A stretch of 64,000 bases of DNA, taken from contig JAMPDC010000001.1 in NCBI GenBank assembly GCA_023665865.1, positions 1,996,662-2,060,661 on the forward strand, written 5' to 3'. Source of the DNA: Staphylococcus sp. Its GTDB lineage: Bacteria > Bacteroidota > Bacteroidia > Bacteroidales > Muribaculaceae. A program made the position numbers and the translations under genes. The notes beneath the pieces were generated by a model. That model worked only from the letters and a program-made list of their open reading frames with translations. It did not search any database and had not been told where the DNA came from. Position 1 is the first letter of the stretch, and every line of letters starts with the position of its first letter. Positions 8,712-18,569 of this stretch are shown piece after piece.

Positions 8712-11700
8712 TTATCTCGAGAGAGACAGGTTGATATTGAAGCCGAACGACGAGTTGGTTGTCGGGTAGGAGGTCGAGGAGACAATCGGAGTGTTGACCT
8801 GATGGTCGAAGAAGGCACCGAGTGTCAGACGGCGCGACATGATGTAGGACGCCGTGAAGTTTATTCCGAGAGTGCGTGTGCCTGAGGTTGCCTGGGTGTA
8901 GGCAGTCTCGATGCGTCGGATGAGGGCCTGTGTCTCGGCGATTGAGAAGTCGGCGTTGAGCGAGAGGTCGTTGGAGATGCCTGTGCCCGAGCCTTTCATC
9001 TTGAGCACGGTGTTGAATCCGACAATCTTGTAGCCGAGGCCGAAAGTGAGACCCTTCTGATTAGCTTCAACAATCTGACCGGCCGAAGTGTTGAGTGTGA
9101 GCGTGCGTGCGTCGCGGTATTCGGCAGAGACCGTAAGGTCATTTTTCATTGTGACGGCGGCTCCGATCAGCGGCGCGAATTTCTCAGTGATGGCGACCGA
9201 CGAAATGTTGTAGGGAGAGGTGGGAATCGGGTTGCCCGACAGTTCGTCGATGGTGAAGCCGAGGTCACCGTCGCCGTTGGCACTCATCCAGTTGAGGTAT
9301 GACGAGTAGGAGCCTACAGAGTAAGTACACTGGTATGCGTGGCTTAGGGTGAAGGCCTTGAAGATGTTGCGCAGGTTGCCGATGTAGAGGAGACCGTCGT
9401 AGGTCACTCGCCAGTTTGGAAGGGCATTGGCGAGTGAGGGGAAGGGTGTCAGATATTGCTTGTGGGGATCGGTGCCGGTGTAGGCCGCGATAAAGGCCGG
9501 GATGAGGATGTCGGAACTTGTCGAGCTGACATCGCCCACCTCCGGGTTGAAGGGGTTGCCTGCGTTGATGTTGCCTTCCATCAGCCCTCCCATCGGGTAG
9601 CGGAGTCCGGCATACTCGTTTCGGATGCGCGAGGCGATGATGGGAATGTTGTCAAGGAAGGTGTTGAAGGCTTCCGACTCGTAATTGTTGTCGGCCTTGA
9701 AATGTTTCAAGGCTGTCTTCATCGCCACATGGGTCTTGGTATAGGATCCGGCGAGCGATGTCGGCATGTTGTCATACATGAACTGCACAGAGCGGCTGCG
9801 GTTGTCGGTGCGGTTGGTGGTCAGCATGATTTTGAGACCGCGTATCGGTTCGAGTGTGAGCTCGAAGTTGATTTCGTTGGTCTTTGAGAAGATGGCCGGT
9901 GAAGTCTGTCCGTCGTCGGTGATGAGCCATCCGCGGTTGAGGGCTTTGTCGATGAAATCCTCACCGGTAAATCCGAAGGCGAAGTCAAGGCCGGGCGACA
10001 TCGGGCCGTAGCTGCGCGACTGGCCGAAGACGTTGCCGATATCGGGCCGGAATAGAGGCAGCGAGAGGGAGGAGGTGGAGCGGAAACGCACGGCTGCCGA
10101 TCGCGGCGACATGACGAGGCGTGTCGCATAGGCGGCGACTTCTTTCCAGAAGGATTTGTTTTCCTGCAAGACCTCCTCGATCGTGAATTTGAGATTTTTG
10201 TCGCCATGAGTGAGGATCATGACGTTGTTGGCGTCGACAACCTTATGGGTTACGGCAAATGGTTTGCCGTCGGTTGTCGTGGCCATCACTTTGATCTTGG
10301 AATTCTTGAGATTGTGGCGGATGTTGAGGGTCGTGTCGGGGAGCAGTTTGAAGGTGCGCTGGAATTTTTTCGCTTTCTTGACCTGCTTCTGCTGAGTGGG
10401 GCGCGATGAGCGTGCCTGGAAACGCTGGTTGACCTCCTTAGTGTAGGCAAACTTGTTGTAGAGCGACTCGAAGTTAAGTCGTCCGTCGGCGTTCCATGCC
10501 GCCTGGTTGGCGATGGAATTACCCATTGAGACCCCGTCGACTTCCGCGCCACGGTCCCAACGGTAGGTGGCGTTGTAGGATGCGTTGCCTGTGAGCCAGT
10601 CAAGGGCGGGGATGCGGTTGAAAGGCGCACGGTAGTTGACGACAAAACTCTGGTTGTAGCTCCAGGGGGTTCCGAGGTGGAGGAGACTCTGCATGACGGT
10701 GTCTTTCCACTCCTTGTATTTGTCGGGGAAGAGCTTCCGGTTGACAGCGCCGACAGTCTCTTCGATGCGGGCGGAGGTGTTGCTGTTGAAGTTGACCGAG
10801 AGCGACTTTGTGAGATTCCATGTAAGGGCGAGCTGACGGTCCCAGATAAAATTCTTGCTGACCGAGACGGGGAGCTGGAAGTCTACGTCGGTCTCCGATC
10901 GGGTCTGGAGCTCATAGTAGTAACGGGAGATGGTTGTCAGGAAGGAGATGTTGGTCGGGACGTAGTTCAGTTCCCACTCTTGAAGGAATTTCATGCCTTT
11001 CGACTTACCCTGGAGCGAGGCGAAAGGACGCAGACCTTTGACGTAGGGTGAGTAGGAATACTGGAAGGAGCCGCGGTAGTCATTGGTGTTCTCGTATTCT
11101 GTTGTCGGGTCTGTTTTCGACTGTTTGTTGAACGAGAAATTGAATGTGAAGTTGGCGGGATCCCAGGGCATCGGATTCTTGGATTTCACGTCGAATTTGA
11201 GTCCTGAGATCGAGAAGCTCTTGACCACGGAGTTCTCTACGGCAAAGGCTCTGATGGAGTCCTTCTGCGCTTCGGTGGTGCAGGCGTCGAGGGCGTCTTT
11301 GAGTTTGACGTCCTGGTCGAGAGGATTGTATTTGGGCGTGGATTTTTCTTTTGAGACGGAGTAGTAGATAGGCGCTGTGAGTTTGACCTTTTCCGGGAGG
11401 AAACGTCCGGCGTCGACCTGCATGGCGAAGTTGTATTGCTCGTAGTCGTCGAGACGGCGCGAGTTGAGGGGCTGGTCCACGGAACCGAAGCCGGCAGTCT
11501 CGATGTGGGCGCCGAGATTGAGGGTTGCGATGTCGGAGACGCCGATGTTGACGTTGCCTTTGGCTGCCCAACCACCTTCGCTGTCGAAATCGGTCACTTT
11601 AAGTTCGTTGAGCCAGACGACTGCATCCTTGGTGGTCGATGCGTTGTTGCGGACACCGACGAGCATCACGCGCACGTCGCTGAGCGAGGGGTTGCCCATC

Positions 11701-14700
11701 ACGGCCATGCGGTTGCGTTCGTTGTCAGGGTCGCGTCCGGTGAAGAGTGTGGCGAAGCCAACGCCGGGCTGCTGCTCGTTTTTAGCCCGGTTACGCTCCT
11801 TCTTGAGATCGACGAGGTTCTGGAGGAGGAAGTCCATGTAGTTTTCGCGTGGCCACACGATGGCGCGGTCCGCACCTTCCTCATTATATTTGCCGGGAGG
11901 CGTCAGATCAAGGGGTATTTCATATTCATAGAAGTTGCTGCGGACGTCGGAGCCGAGACGGATGAAGACCGAGACTTCACCGGATTTTAGGTTGGTGAGA
12001 TCGTCGATGAGTTTTTCGGCATGGACCCACATCTGCATGCGCTTGTAGTTGCGGAGATCGAGGCTTGTGTTGCGGTAGACGCCACGCGCATCGCCGGCAT
12101 GGAGCCCGACGACTTTAAGCGACATAGACTGTTCGTTGAGCTGCACGATCTGGCTTTGGCCGGGGTCGGTGATACGGGTGACGCCGGGAGGAAGCACGTA
12201 GTTGACCGGTTCACGTCTGGAGTTTTCCTCAATGTTGACCACCGACACGTCGAGCTGACCCTCGGCAGGAGCGTCGCCACGGGAATTGAGGTTGAACTGG
12301 TAAGGGCGCCACTCGCCTCTGACGAGCTCGAAGGTGGCGAAGCGCAGGTGGGTGACAGCCTTGAAGCCTGTCATGAACATGCGGGCGAAACGGATGGTCG
12401 AGAAGTCGGAGATGTTGCCGACGACTTTCTGATAGTCGCTCAAGGGTATCTTGAACTGATACCAGACGACCTCCTGTTGAGTTCCGTCGGTGTTGGGGAC
12501 AATGGTGGTCTGCTTGTCGGTGATGTAGTTTTTGCCGACCTCCAGATCCTCGGGACGGATCGAGATCTTGTATTGGAAATAGCGCTCATATTCGTTGAGC
12601 GTGTTGTCCTGGTTGATGTCCTCGACATCGGGGAGGGCGCGCGACGACTGATAGAGAGCGTCGGGTGCGTCCTGGGGAGAGAGTGAGTTGCCTTCGACGC
12701 CGTTGTAGCGCTTGTAGCGTTCGAGGACACCGAGGCGCTGCTCGTCGTAGTCAAATCCGCGGAAGAAGTGGTAGTTGTCGCCGGCGGGGTCGTTGAAGGG
12801 GGAGAAGGCGTCGTTCTGCATACGTTCCACTGCCGAGGGACTGAGTTTGGAGCGGAGTTTGTCGAGGTAGTCAGAGTAGGTCTGGAAGCCAAACTCATCG
12901 TCGTTGATAAGACCGTCGAGACCTACGTCCTGCGGGAGACGGGAGTTGGAGTTGTTGTCAAAGGCATAGGTCATGGAGTTTTGCGAAGAGACGCGTCCCC
13001 AGACCGTGGACTGCATGTATTGGTCGTCACCGTTGACGGGTACGCCGTTTTCATAGCTCTTGAGACCATCCTTGAGGATGTCTTCGGAGATTTCGCCGAA
13101 GTTGAGGTAGAGGTCGCCTCCGGAGAGGTTGTCGTTGTCGGGATCGAGGAAGGGTGAGAGCATCCAGAATTGCACATACTCGATGTTTGAGGCATCGAAA
13201 TTGGTGTTGTCCATCTTGCGCATGATGCCGCCCCAGCGCTTTTCGGGCTGGAGGAGGTTGCCCTGATCGTCGATGTTTGTCGCATCGAGGTTGTAGGGGC
13301 CGCGCTCGGTGGGATAGAAGGAGAGGTTGAGTGTCTGGATTGTATTTGACTCGCCGTAGGTGGCCTGACGTCCGGGGAAGACTTCGCGGAGAGTGATCTC
13401 GCGGACGTAGGGGTTGTTGAGTTGTTTGGGGTCGCTCTTGATGTAGCCCGGACACATGGAGGAGTTGCGCGCGGTGAACATACGGTCGATGAAGTACCAG
13501 TTGAGCAACGCGCGGTTCTCACCATATTTAGTGTCATTCGACAGCGCAGCCTCCGGGAAGAGGGCGTCGGCCGAGGGATCGTAGGGCGTGGAGGCCAGGA
13601 ACCATGAGTAGGGTGAACGGAGGTCTATGCCGGTCTGTGCAGCCTCGAAGTCATCGATGTATGATGATCCTTTGTTGCTGCCGCTTTTCTGCTGATGGGG
13701 GATGAGATTGGCGAATTCGGCCTGGAGACTGATTGTTGACGGCTGGACGGCGTTGACGGTGGGGATTTTGTTGAGGAGGTTGGTGAGCCACATGAAGCGG
13801 CTGTTGTATTGCATGTTCAGGCCCCAGATGGTGTTGTTGACCACCTCGTCGCCGATGTTGACTTTCTCGGTGAGAGCTTTTTCGGAGAAGTGCATGACGG
13901 TGGCTCCGACATTGAAATCCTTGTTGAACTGATAGTTGAGGTCGAGGCCGAGCAGAGTCTTGCGCTGGGTTGAGAAGAGCGACTGGTTTTCGAGGGTCAC
14001 GTTGATGCTCTGGCCGGAGTCGATGATGCTCTGGTTGGTGATGGTGACGATGCCCATCGAATAGTCGACGGTGTAGTCGCTGTTTTCGGTGAGGGTTACG
14101 CCGCCGGCGGTCACAATGACCGATCCGCGGGGGACGTTGATGGCGTTGAGACGGATCTGAGAGCCGGATGATGCTTGATAGCTACCTGCAAGGATGAACT
14201 TGTTTTTGTCGGCAAACTGACGGGCTACGATGAGCGTGGAGTCGTAGAGCTGTTGGTAGAGGTAAGGCTCTGCGAGTTCCTGACTTCCGATTTTTTTCAC
14301 GAGGTTTGAGCCGAAGGGTTCGACGACGGGGAAGATGATTTTGCCCTGCGAGGAGATGACGGTGTAGCCCTCGATGAAGTCAAAGAAGCCGTCGGGGTTA
14401 GAGGCCTCGTTGGAGTCGATGCGGTCGAGGTTCATCACCTGGAGCAAAGGCTGGTTGGCGATGGACGGGACGGGGAGGTAGTTGATCTGAGTACCTGTGG
14501 TGTCGCTCAGATATTTGATGTTGAGTTTGAAATTCTGTTTCTGTACTTGATAGGCCCCGAGGGAGTAGACGTTTTTCATCATGAGGTCCCACATAGGGAG
14601 GCGGGGGGCGACGGTGGTTGATTTCAGAAGTTTCAGATAGAGCGACTGGTCGGTCGATGTGATGTCGGCGGAGAATTCACCGACCTGATAGACCTTGCCG

Positions 14701-16178
14701 TTGTAGGAATATTCGAAAGCTACGCCGAGGACTTCGTCGGCAGCGAGCGCGCTGTTGAGCGAGATGTAGCCGAGGGTGGAGTTGAGGGTGTATTCCGACG
14801 ATGAGAGCAGGCGTGCCGATTCCACTTTTTCGAAGTCGATGCCTCCGTTTATGCCGTAGTCGGCCAGAGGTGAGAGGGCCTGGGTCACGGTGTTGATGTA
14901 GCGTGCGCCCGGGTAGTCCTGCTTGATTACCGATAGAAGATTGTTGGAGAGATTGGAGGGTTGGATATATGCGGGATTGCCTTGCCAATAGGAGTTGGCA
15001 AGGTGTTGGCTCTCACCGAGGTCCATGAAGGCTACGAAGTTGCGGCTCTGGTCAAAGCGTGAGTTTCGGTTGGTGATCCAGACTTCGATGCGTGTGATCT
15101 GTATGCCTGAGGAGACGAAGGGAAGCTTTGATGCGAAGTTGTCGTAGTTGTCGCGGAAATAGTGGGCGAGGAAGAAGTGGCGGTTCTGGTCGTAGTCGTC
15201 GGCGTTGATTGTGAAATCGGTTGTCTGTGAGCCACCTTTGGAGCTTACAGAGGTCGACTGGGAATTTTGCTGCGAGACGAGGGCCGTGGCAGTCAGTTTG
15301 CCGAACTGTAGTTTGGTCTTTATACCGAAGAGGGCTGTGCTGCCTCGGATGAGTGACGAGCCGGTGGTCATCGACACGTTGCCGGCCTCGATGCTCTTGA
15401 CGATGTCGTCTTCCTTACCCTCGTAGGCAAGTTTGAGGTTTTTGGAGTCGAAGTCGAAGGTCGCGTCGGTGTTGTAGGTCATGTTGAACTTCATGCGGTC
15501 GCCAACGCTGGCGGCCACGGTGGCCTGGATCTTCTGATCGAAGTCGAAATAGGTCTTGCGGCGTGAGTCGAGAGAAAGTGCGGGGTTGTCTGTCTTGTTG
15601 GTCTTGATGCCCATCGAGAGGTTGACTGAGCCCTGGGTTTTCAGCTGCACACCACCCGGGCCGAAAATCTTCTCCAAGGGGCCGAGGGCGAAGTTCATGT
15701 CGAGGATGTTGAACGGCTCCTTGTCGGGGGTAGTGAGCGCCTCGGCATTCCGGAAATTGAAATAGTCCTGCATCTGCCGGCGTGTCTGCCAACGGTTGTA
15801 TTGCTCGGGAGAAAGGTAGAAGGGAGTGGTCACGTCGTAGTCTCCGAGTCGGGTACGGATGATGTAGCAACCGAGCTGCGGGTCGTATTCGGCTATGGTA
15901 GTGATGTTTGAAGGAGTCGAGAGATCAGCAGCAAGTTCCTGTTGCATCAGGTCCTCATAATTCTGAGGGATTGGCTGACGGACAGGGAATGGTGTCTTGA
16001 TGGAGTCGTCGGCCGCTTTGCCCGGAGGATTGGCCGGGATTACCGGAGCGGGCGGGTTGAAGTCGGGGGTGACGCTCTGAGAGAAGACAAAAAACGTACC
16101 TGTCACCGTCATGATGGCGATGGCGGCGAAGATAAACGCTAAAACTGATATGTTGCGACGTTTTTTCAGTGCTTTCAA
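8712..16178 (-). CDS. sprA: Cell-surface protein SprA/Sov, outer-membrane translocon of the type IX secretion system
   Basis: 2,488 residues, matching SprA of gliding Bacteroidetes and Sov of Porphyromonas (about 2,400-2,500 residues). The family forms a giant 36-strand beta-barrel that is the type IX secretion channel. The start is TTG (16176-16178), giving MKALKKRRNISVLAFIFAAI, a basic then hydrophobic signal sequence; an in-frame stop lies five codons upstream and no ATG is available before the signal core. The body is rich in aromatic beta-strand segments (FNFSFNKQ, WNLTKSLSVNFNSNTS), with FMDLGESQ and SSYIDDFEAAQTGIDLRSPYSW typical of SprA, and ends in barrel strands finishing FNINLSLSR. 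It sits downstream of ruvA, an adjacency I recall from many Bacteroidetes. No other type IX component is visible in the window. Confidence 0.92.
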   Translation of the reverse strand: MKALKKRRNISVLAFIFAAIAIMTVTGTFFVFSQSVTPDFNPPAPVIPANPPGKAADDSIKTPFPVRQPIPQNYEDLMQQELAADLSTPSNITTIAEYDPQLGCYIIRTRLGDYDVTTPFYLSPEQYNRWQTRRQMQDYFNFRNAEALTTPDKEPFNILDMNFALGPLEKIFGPGGVQLKTQGSVNLSMGIKTNKTDNPALSLDSRRKTYFDFDQKIQATVAASVGDRMKFNMTYNTDATFDFDSKNLKLAYEGKEDDIVKSIEAGNVSMTTGSSLIRGSTALFGIKTKLQFGKLTATALVSQQNSQSTSVSSKGGSQTTDFTINADDYDQNRHFFLAHYFRDNYDNFASKLPFVSSGIQITRIEVWITNRNSRFDQSRNFVAFMDLGESQHLANSYWQGNPAYIQPSNLSNNLLSVIKQDYPGARYINTVTQALSPLADYGINGGIDFEKVESARLLSSSEYTLNSTLGYISLNSALAADEVLGVAFEYSYNGKVYQVGEFSADITSTDQSLYLKLLKSTTVAPRLPMWDLMMKNVYSLGAYQVQKQNFKLNIKYLSDTTGTQINYLPVPSIANQPLLQVMNLDRIDSNEASNPDGFFDFIEGYTVISSQGKIIFPVVEPFGSNLVKKIGSQELAEPYLYQQLYDSTLIVARQFADKNKFILAGSYQASSGSQIRLNAINVPRGSVIVTAGGVTLTENSDYTVDYSMGIVTITNQSIIDSGQSINVTLENQSLFSTQRKTLLGLDLNYQFNKDFNVGATVMHFSEKALTEKVNIGDEVVNNTIWGLNMQYNSRFMWLTNLLNKIPTVNAVQPSTISLQAEFANLIPHQQKSGSNKGSSYIDDFEAAQTGIDLRSPYSWFLASTPYDPSADALFPEAALSNDTKYGENRALLNWYFIDRMFTARNSSMCPGYIKSDPKQLNNPYVREITLREVFPGRQATYGESNTIQTLNLSFYPTERGPYNLDATNIDDQGNLLQPEKRWGGIMRKMDNTNFDASNIEYVQFWMLSPFLDPDNDNLSGGDLYLNFGEISEDILKDGLKSYENGVPVNGDDQYMQSTVWGRVSSQNSMTYAFDNNSNSRLPQDVGLDGLINDDEFGFQTYSDYLDKLRSKLSPSAVERMQNDAFSPFNDPAGDNYHFFRGFDYDEQRLGVLERYKRYNGVEGNSLSPQDAPDALYQSSRALPDVEDINQDNTLNEYERYFQYKISIRPEDLEVGKNYITDKQTTIVPNTDGTQQEVVWYQFKIPLSDYQKVVGNISDFSTIRFARMFMTGFKAVTHLRFATFELVRGEWRPYQFNLNSRGDAPAEGQLDVSVVNIEENSRREPVNYVLPPGVTRITDPGQSQIVQLNEQSMSLKVVGLHAGDARGVYRNTSLDLRNYKRMQMWVHAEKLIDDLTNLKSGEVSVFIRLGSDVRSNFYEYEIPLDLTPPGKYNEEGADRAIVWPRENYMDFLLQNLVDLKKERNRAKNEQQPGVGFATLFTGRDPDNERNRMAVMGNPSLSDVRVMLVGVRNNASTTKDAVVWLNELKVTDFDSEGGWAAKGNVNIGVSDIATLNLGAHIETAGFGSVDQPLNSRRLDDYEQYNFAMQVDAGRFLPEKVKLTAPIYYSVSKEKSTPKYNPLDQDVKLKDALDACTTEAQKDSIRAFAVENSVVKSFSISGLKFDVKSKNPMPWDPANFTFNFSFNKQSKTDPTTEYENTNDYRGSFQYSYSPYVKGLRPFASLQGKSKGMKFLQEWELNYVPTNISFLTTISRYYYELQTRSETDVDFQLPVSVSKNFIWDRQLALTWNLTKSLSVNFNSNTSARIEETVGAVNRKLFPDKYKEWKDTVMQSLLHLGTPWSYNQSFVVNYRAPFNRIPALDWLTGNASYNATYRWDRGAEVDGVSMGNSIANQAAWNADGRLNFESLYNKFAYTKEVNQRFQARSSRPTQQKQVKKAKKFQRTFKLLPDTTLNIRHNLKNSKIKVMATTTDGKPFAVTHKVVDANNVMILTHGDKNLKFTIEEVLQENKSFWKEVAAYATRLVMSPRSAAVRFRSTSSLSLPLFRPDIGNVFGQSRSYGPMSPGLDFAFGFTGEDFIDKALNRGWLITDDGQTSPAIFSKTNEINFELTLEPIRGLKIMLTTNRTDNRSRSVQFMYDNMPTSLAGSYTKTHVAMKTALKHFKADNNYESEAFNTFLDNIPIIASRIRNEYAGLRYPMGGLMEGNINAGNPFNPEVGDVSSTSSDILIPAFIAAYTGTDPHKQYLTPFPSLANALPNWRVTYDGLLYIGNLRNIFKAFTLSHAYQCTYSVGSYSSYLNWMSANGDGDLGFTIDELSGNPIPTSPYNISSVAITEKFAPLIGAAVTMKNDLTVSAEYRDARTLTLNTSAGQIVEANQKGLTFGLGYKIVGFNTVLKMKGSGTGISNDLSLNADFSIAETQALIRRIETAYTQATSGTRTLGINFTASYIMSRRLTLGAFFDHQVNTPIVSSTSYPTTNSSFGFNINLSLSR

Positions 16179-16289
16179 AAGGTTATGAGGTCATTGCTTT
16201 CCAATACCTCCGAATCAGAAATGATAACTATTTCGATGGCCCGTGGACAGTGGGCGGGGTCTTAACGTCAGACCGAAGACCGCCGCGCA

Positions 16290-16883
16290 TCACATCATGC
16301 TCAGAGCTTTCTTGATTGCGACCTCCACTTTGACGGCGGGATCGGCATCGAAGATTCTTTTGAGCACTTTCTGCGACTGCTGGCGCACGAAACCGAGAGC
16401 TGTCAGAGCTGCGAGAGCCTCCTCGTAGACGTCGTTGGTCGCACCAATGGCCGCGGGTTGTAAGGATAACGTGCTTTCTGTGGGTTTTATTTTATCTTTG
16501 AGGTCAACTATTATACGTTGTGCGGTTTTTGTGCCTATTCCCTTGACATTTTTGAGCCTGTTGTGGTCGCCGGCGTTGATGACAGCCTCCAGGTCGGCCA
16601 CAGGGATTGACGAGAGGATGAGGATGGCTGTGCCCGGCCCGACACCTGAGACTCCGATGAGCAGACGGAAGAGTTCACGCTCTTTTGTGGTGAAGAAGCC
16701 ATAGAGCAGATGGGCGTCCTCGCGGATAGCCTCATGGACAAGGATCCTGACTTCGCCGGATGCGCGCTGGATGTCCTCAAACGTGGCGAGGGAGATAGAG
16801 AGCATGTAGCCGATGCCGTTGTTTTCAATCACCGCATAGGTCGGTGTGAGTTCCGTGGCGGTTCCTTTGATATATTCGATCAT
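16290..16883 (-). CDS. ruvA: Holliday junction branch migration protein RuvA
   Basis: 197 residues from ATG 16881-16883 (MIEYIKGTATELTPTYAVIE). The longer frame to 16982 adds a non-homologous leader and overlaps the neighbouring promoter. RuvA is the tetrameric DNA-junction-binding subunit that loads the RuvB helicase. The N-terminal OB fold (1-62) includes NGIGYMLSIS. Two helix-hairpin-helix motifs follow: LFRLLIGVSGVGPGTAILIL and LKNVKGIGTKTAQRIIVDLK. The C-terminal RuvB-contact domain contains EEALAALTALGFVRQ. A possible minus-strand -7 element TATTTTTG lies at 16912-16919. It faces away from the pseudouridine synthase gene. Confidence 0.95.
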   Translation of the reverse strand: MIEYIKGTATELTPTYAVIENNGIGYMLSISLATFEDIQRASGEVRILVHEAIREDAHLLYGFFTTKERELFRLLIGVSGVGPGTAILILSSIPVADLEAVINAGDHNRLKNVKGIGTKTAQRIIVDLKDKIKPTESTLSLQPAAIGATNDVYEEALAALTALGFVRQQSQKVLKRIFDADPAVKVEVAIKKALSMM

Positions 16884-16989
16884 CTTGGATGTGTTTGTTG
16901 GATTCAAGCTACAAAAATACGCTTTTATTTTCATTTTATATTGAAATCGGCTAACTTTGCGTTTCGTATTGTCAAAACACAACGAAGCT

Positions 16990-17679
16990 ATGGATGTCGT
17001 TTACGAAGATAACCACCTTATTATAGTAAATAAAGCTCCCGGAGAGATAGTGCAGGGAGACAAGACCGGCGATGAGCCGCTCGTCGAGACGCTGAAACAT
17101 TGGATCAAGGAGAAATACAATAAGCCCGGCAATGTATTCTGTGGTGTCGTACACCGTCTCGACCGACCGGTGGGTGGACTTGTGGTCTTCGCCAAGACCT
17201 CCAAGGCCCTTGCGAGGCTCAACGACATGTTTAGAAACGGTGAGGTCGAGAAGACTTACTGGGCCATCAGCCGCAACCGTCCCGAACCGACTGAGGGGAG
17301 ACTCGTGCACTATATCACCACCACGGAGCGCAACAACAAGAGCTATGCTTCTGAAACCGAGCGCAAGGGTTCGAAACGCGCGGCTCTGACCTACAGGCTC
17401 ATCGGTACATCGGACCGCTACAATCTGATTGAGGTAAAACTGGAGACGGGGCGCAAGCACCAGATCCGCGTGCAGCTATCGGCTATCGGTTGTCCTATAA
17501 AGGGGGATCTGAAATATGGCGACAAGCGCAGCAATCCTGACGGCTCCATCTCTCTGATGGCGCGGAGGATCCGCTTCGTCCATCCGGTTTCGGGCAAAGA
17601 AATAGATGTCACCGCCCCTCTGCCTGACGACACACTCTGGCAGGCTTTTGGCAAAAATATGGAGAAGGATGGAATCTGA
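16990..17679 (+). CDS. RluA-family pseudouridine synthase
   Basis: 229 residues from ATG 16990 (MDVVYEDNHLIIVNKAPGEI). The 11-residue upstream extension is not conserved-looking and overlaps the -7 element TAACTTTG (16952-16959). The family isomerises uridine in rRNA or tRNA. The catalytic motif is HRLDRPVGGLVVF, with Asp58 as nucleophile and P-V-G in place of the usual D-T-S. TGRKHQIRVQLS and the N-terminal YEDNHLIIVNKP-like strand are also typical. There is no S4 domain, so it resembles the short single-domain members (RluA/TruC size). The exact target is not predictable. Its last codons overlap the possible upstream start of the next acyltransferase. Confidence 0.88.
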   Translation: MDVVYEDNHLIIVNKAPGEIVQGDKTGDEPLVETLKHWIKEKYNKPGNVFCGVVHRLDRPVGGLVVFAKTSKALARLNDMFRNGEVEKTYWAISRNRPEPTEGRLVHYITTTERNNKSYASETERKGSKRAALTYRLIGTSDRYNLIEVKLETGRKHQIRVQLSAIGCPIKGDLKYGDKRSNPDGSISLMARRIRFVHPVSGKEIDVTAPLPDDTLWQAFGKNMEKDGI

Positions 17680-17689
17680 GGTGACGGAG

Positions 17690-18505
17690 ATGAGAATCGA
17701 TGTCGACGAGGTGTTGCGGACACGTCTGCCGAGACACTATCGCTGGATTCCGCGTTTTTTAGTGAGAAGATTGGAAAAGATCATCTGTCAGGATGGACTG
17801 AACCGTCTCCTCAGCAACAATTCCGATAAAAACGGTGTGGATTTCTGCAAGGGTGTCATCGATGACCTTGGTGTGACTTATAATGTTGACGGTACGCTTC
17901 CGCAGGATGATACGAGGGTCATCATCGTTTCCAACCATCCGCTTGGCGGTCTTGACGGAATGGTGCTGGCCGACATGGTCTCGCGGCAATATGGCGGGAG
18001 GAAGAATCTTTGGTTTGTTGTCAACGATCTTCTGACTTATGTCGCGCCTCTACGCTCCATATTTCTTGGCGTCAACAAGCATGGGAAGCAGTCGCGCGAG
18101 GCTGCGGCAAGGCTTGAGGAGGCATTTTGCAGCGATGCTCCGGTAGTCATGTTTCCTGCCGGTCTCGTCTCGCGCCGTGGAGATAACGGGGTGGTTGCCG
18201 ACCTCCGGTGGAACAAGATGGTGGTCAATAAGGCTATTGCCTACAAGAGAAATATAATTCCTATCCACTTTGGCGGAGAAAATTCGCAGTTTTTTTATAA
18301 ATTTGCACAGCTAAGGGTTCGTCTCGGGTTGAAATTCAATATCGAGATGATACGTCTGCCGCGCGAAATCTTTGAAAGTGCCGGTAAATCGTTTGATATC
18401 CATATCGGTACACCTATTTCCTGGGAGAGTCTCAGGGGTGGAGCGGAAGCGCAGTCACAGGCCGACAGCTTGCGCAGTGCAGTCTATGATCTCAGCCGGA
18501 GATAG
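17690..18505 (+). CDS. glsA: PlsC-like lysolipid O-acyltransferase (glycine-lipid GlsA type)
   Basis: 271 residues from ATG 17690, chosen because GAGG (17678-17681) lies 8 nt upstream; an alternative ATG at 17669 overlaps the previous stop. It belongs to the 1-acyl-glycerol-3-phosphate acyltransferase/'putative hemolysin' group. The active-site block is SNHPLGGLDGM: His and Asp are separated by five residues rather than the usual four (HX5D). The acceptor-site block is VMFPAGLVSRR. The gene is followed by an N-acyltransferase-like gene (18570), the same pairing as the glsA (O-acyl) and glsB (N-acyl) genes that make glycine lipids in Bacteroides. Assignment rests on this pairing and could instead be generic lysophospholipid acylation. 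Confidence 0.72.
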   Translation: MRIDVDEVLRTRLPRHYRWIPRFLVRRLEKIICQDGLNRLLSNNSDKNGVDFCKGVIDDLGVTYNVDGTLPQDDTRVIIVSNHPLGGLDGMVLADMVSRQYGGRKNLWFVVNDLLTYVAPLRSIFLGVNKHGKQSREAAARLEEAFCSDAPVVMFPAGLVSRRGDNGVVADLRWNKMVVNKAIAYKRNIIPIHFGGENSQFFYKFAQLRVRLGLKFNIEMIRLPREIFESAGKSFDIHIGTPISWESLRGGAEAQSQADSLRSAVYDLSRR

Positions 18506-18569
18506 AGACAGCCGATGCCGCGGGTGAGAACTCTGAGCATTTATATGTTGAAAAATGAAATACTGATTC

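Noticed and set aside
8712..16178. Many long plus-strand ORFs antisense to sprA (for example 11436-11990 and 12021-12686)
   Set aside because: Their Val/Asp/Gly- or Arg/Ser-rich composition mirrors the complementary codon positions of sprA, and none has a protein-like motif or promoter.
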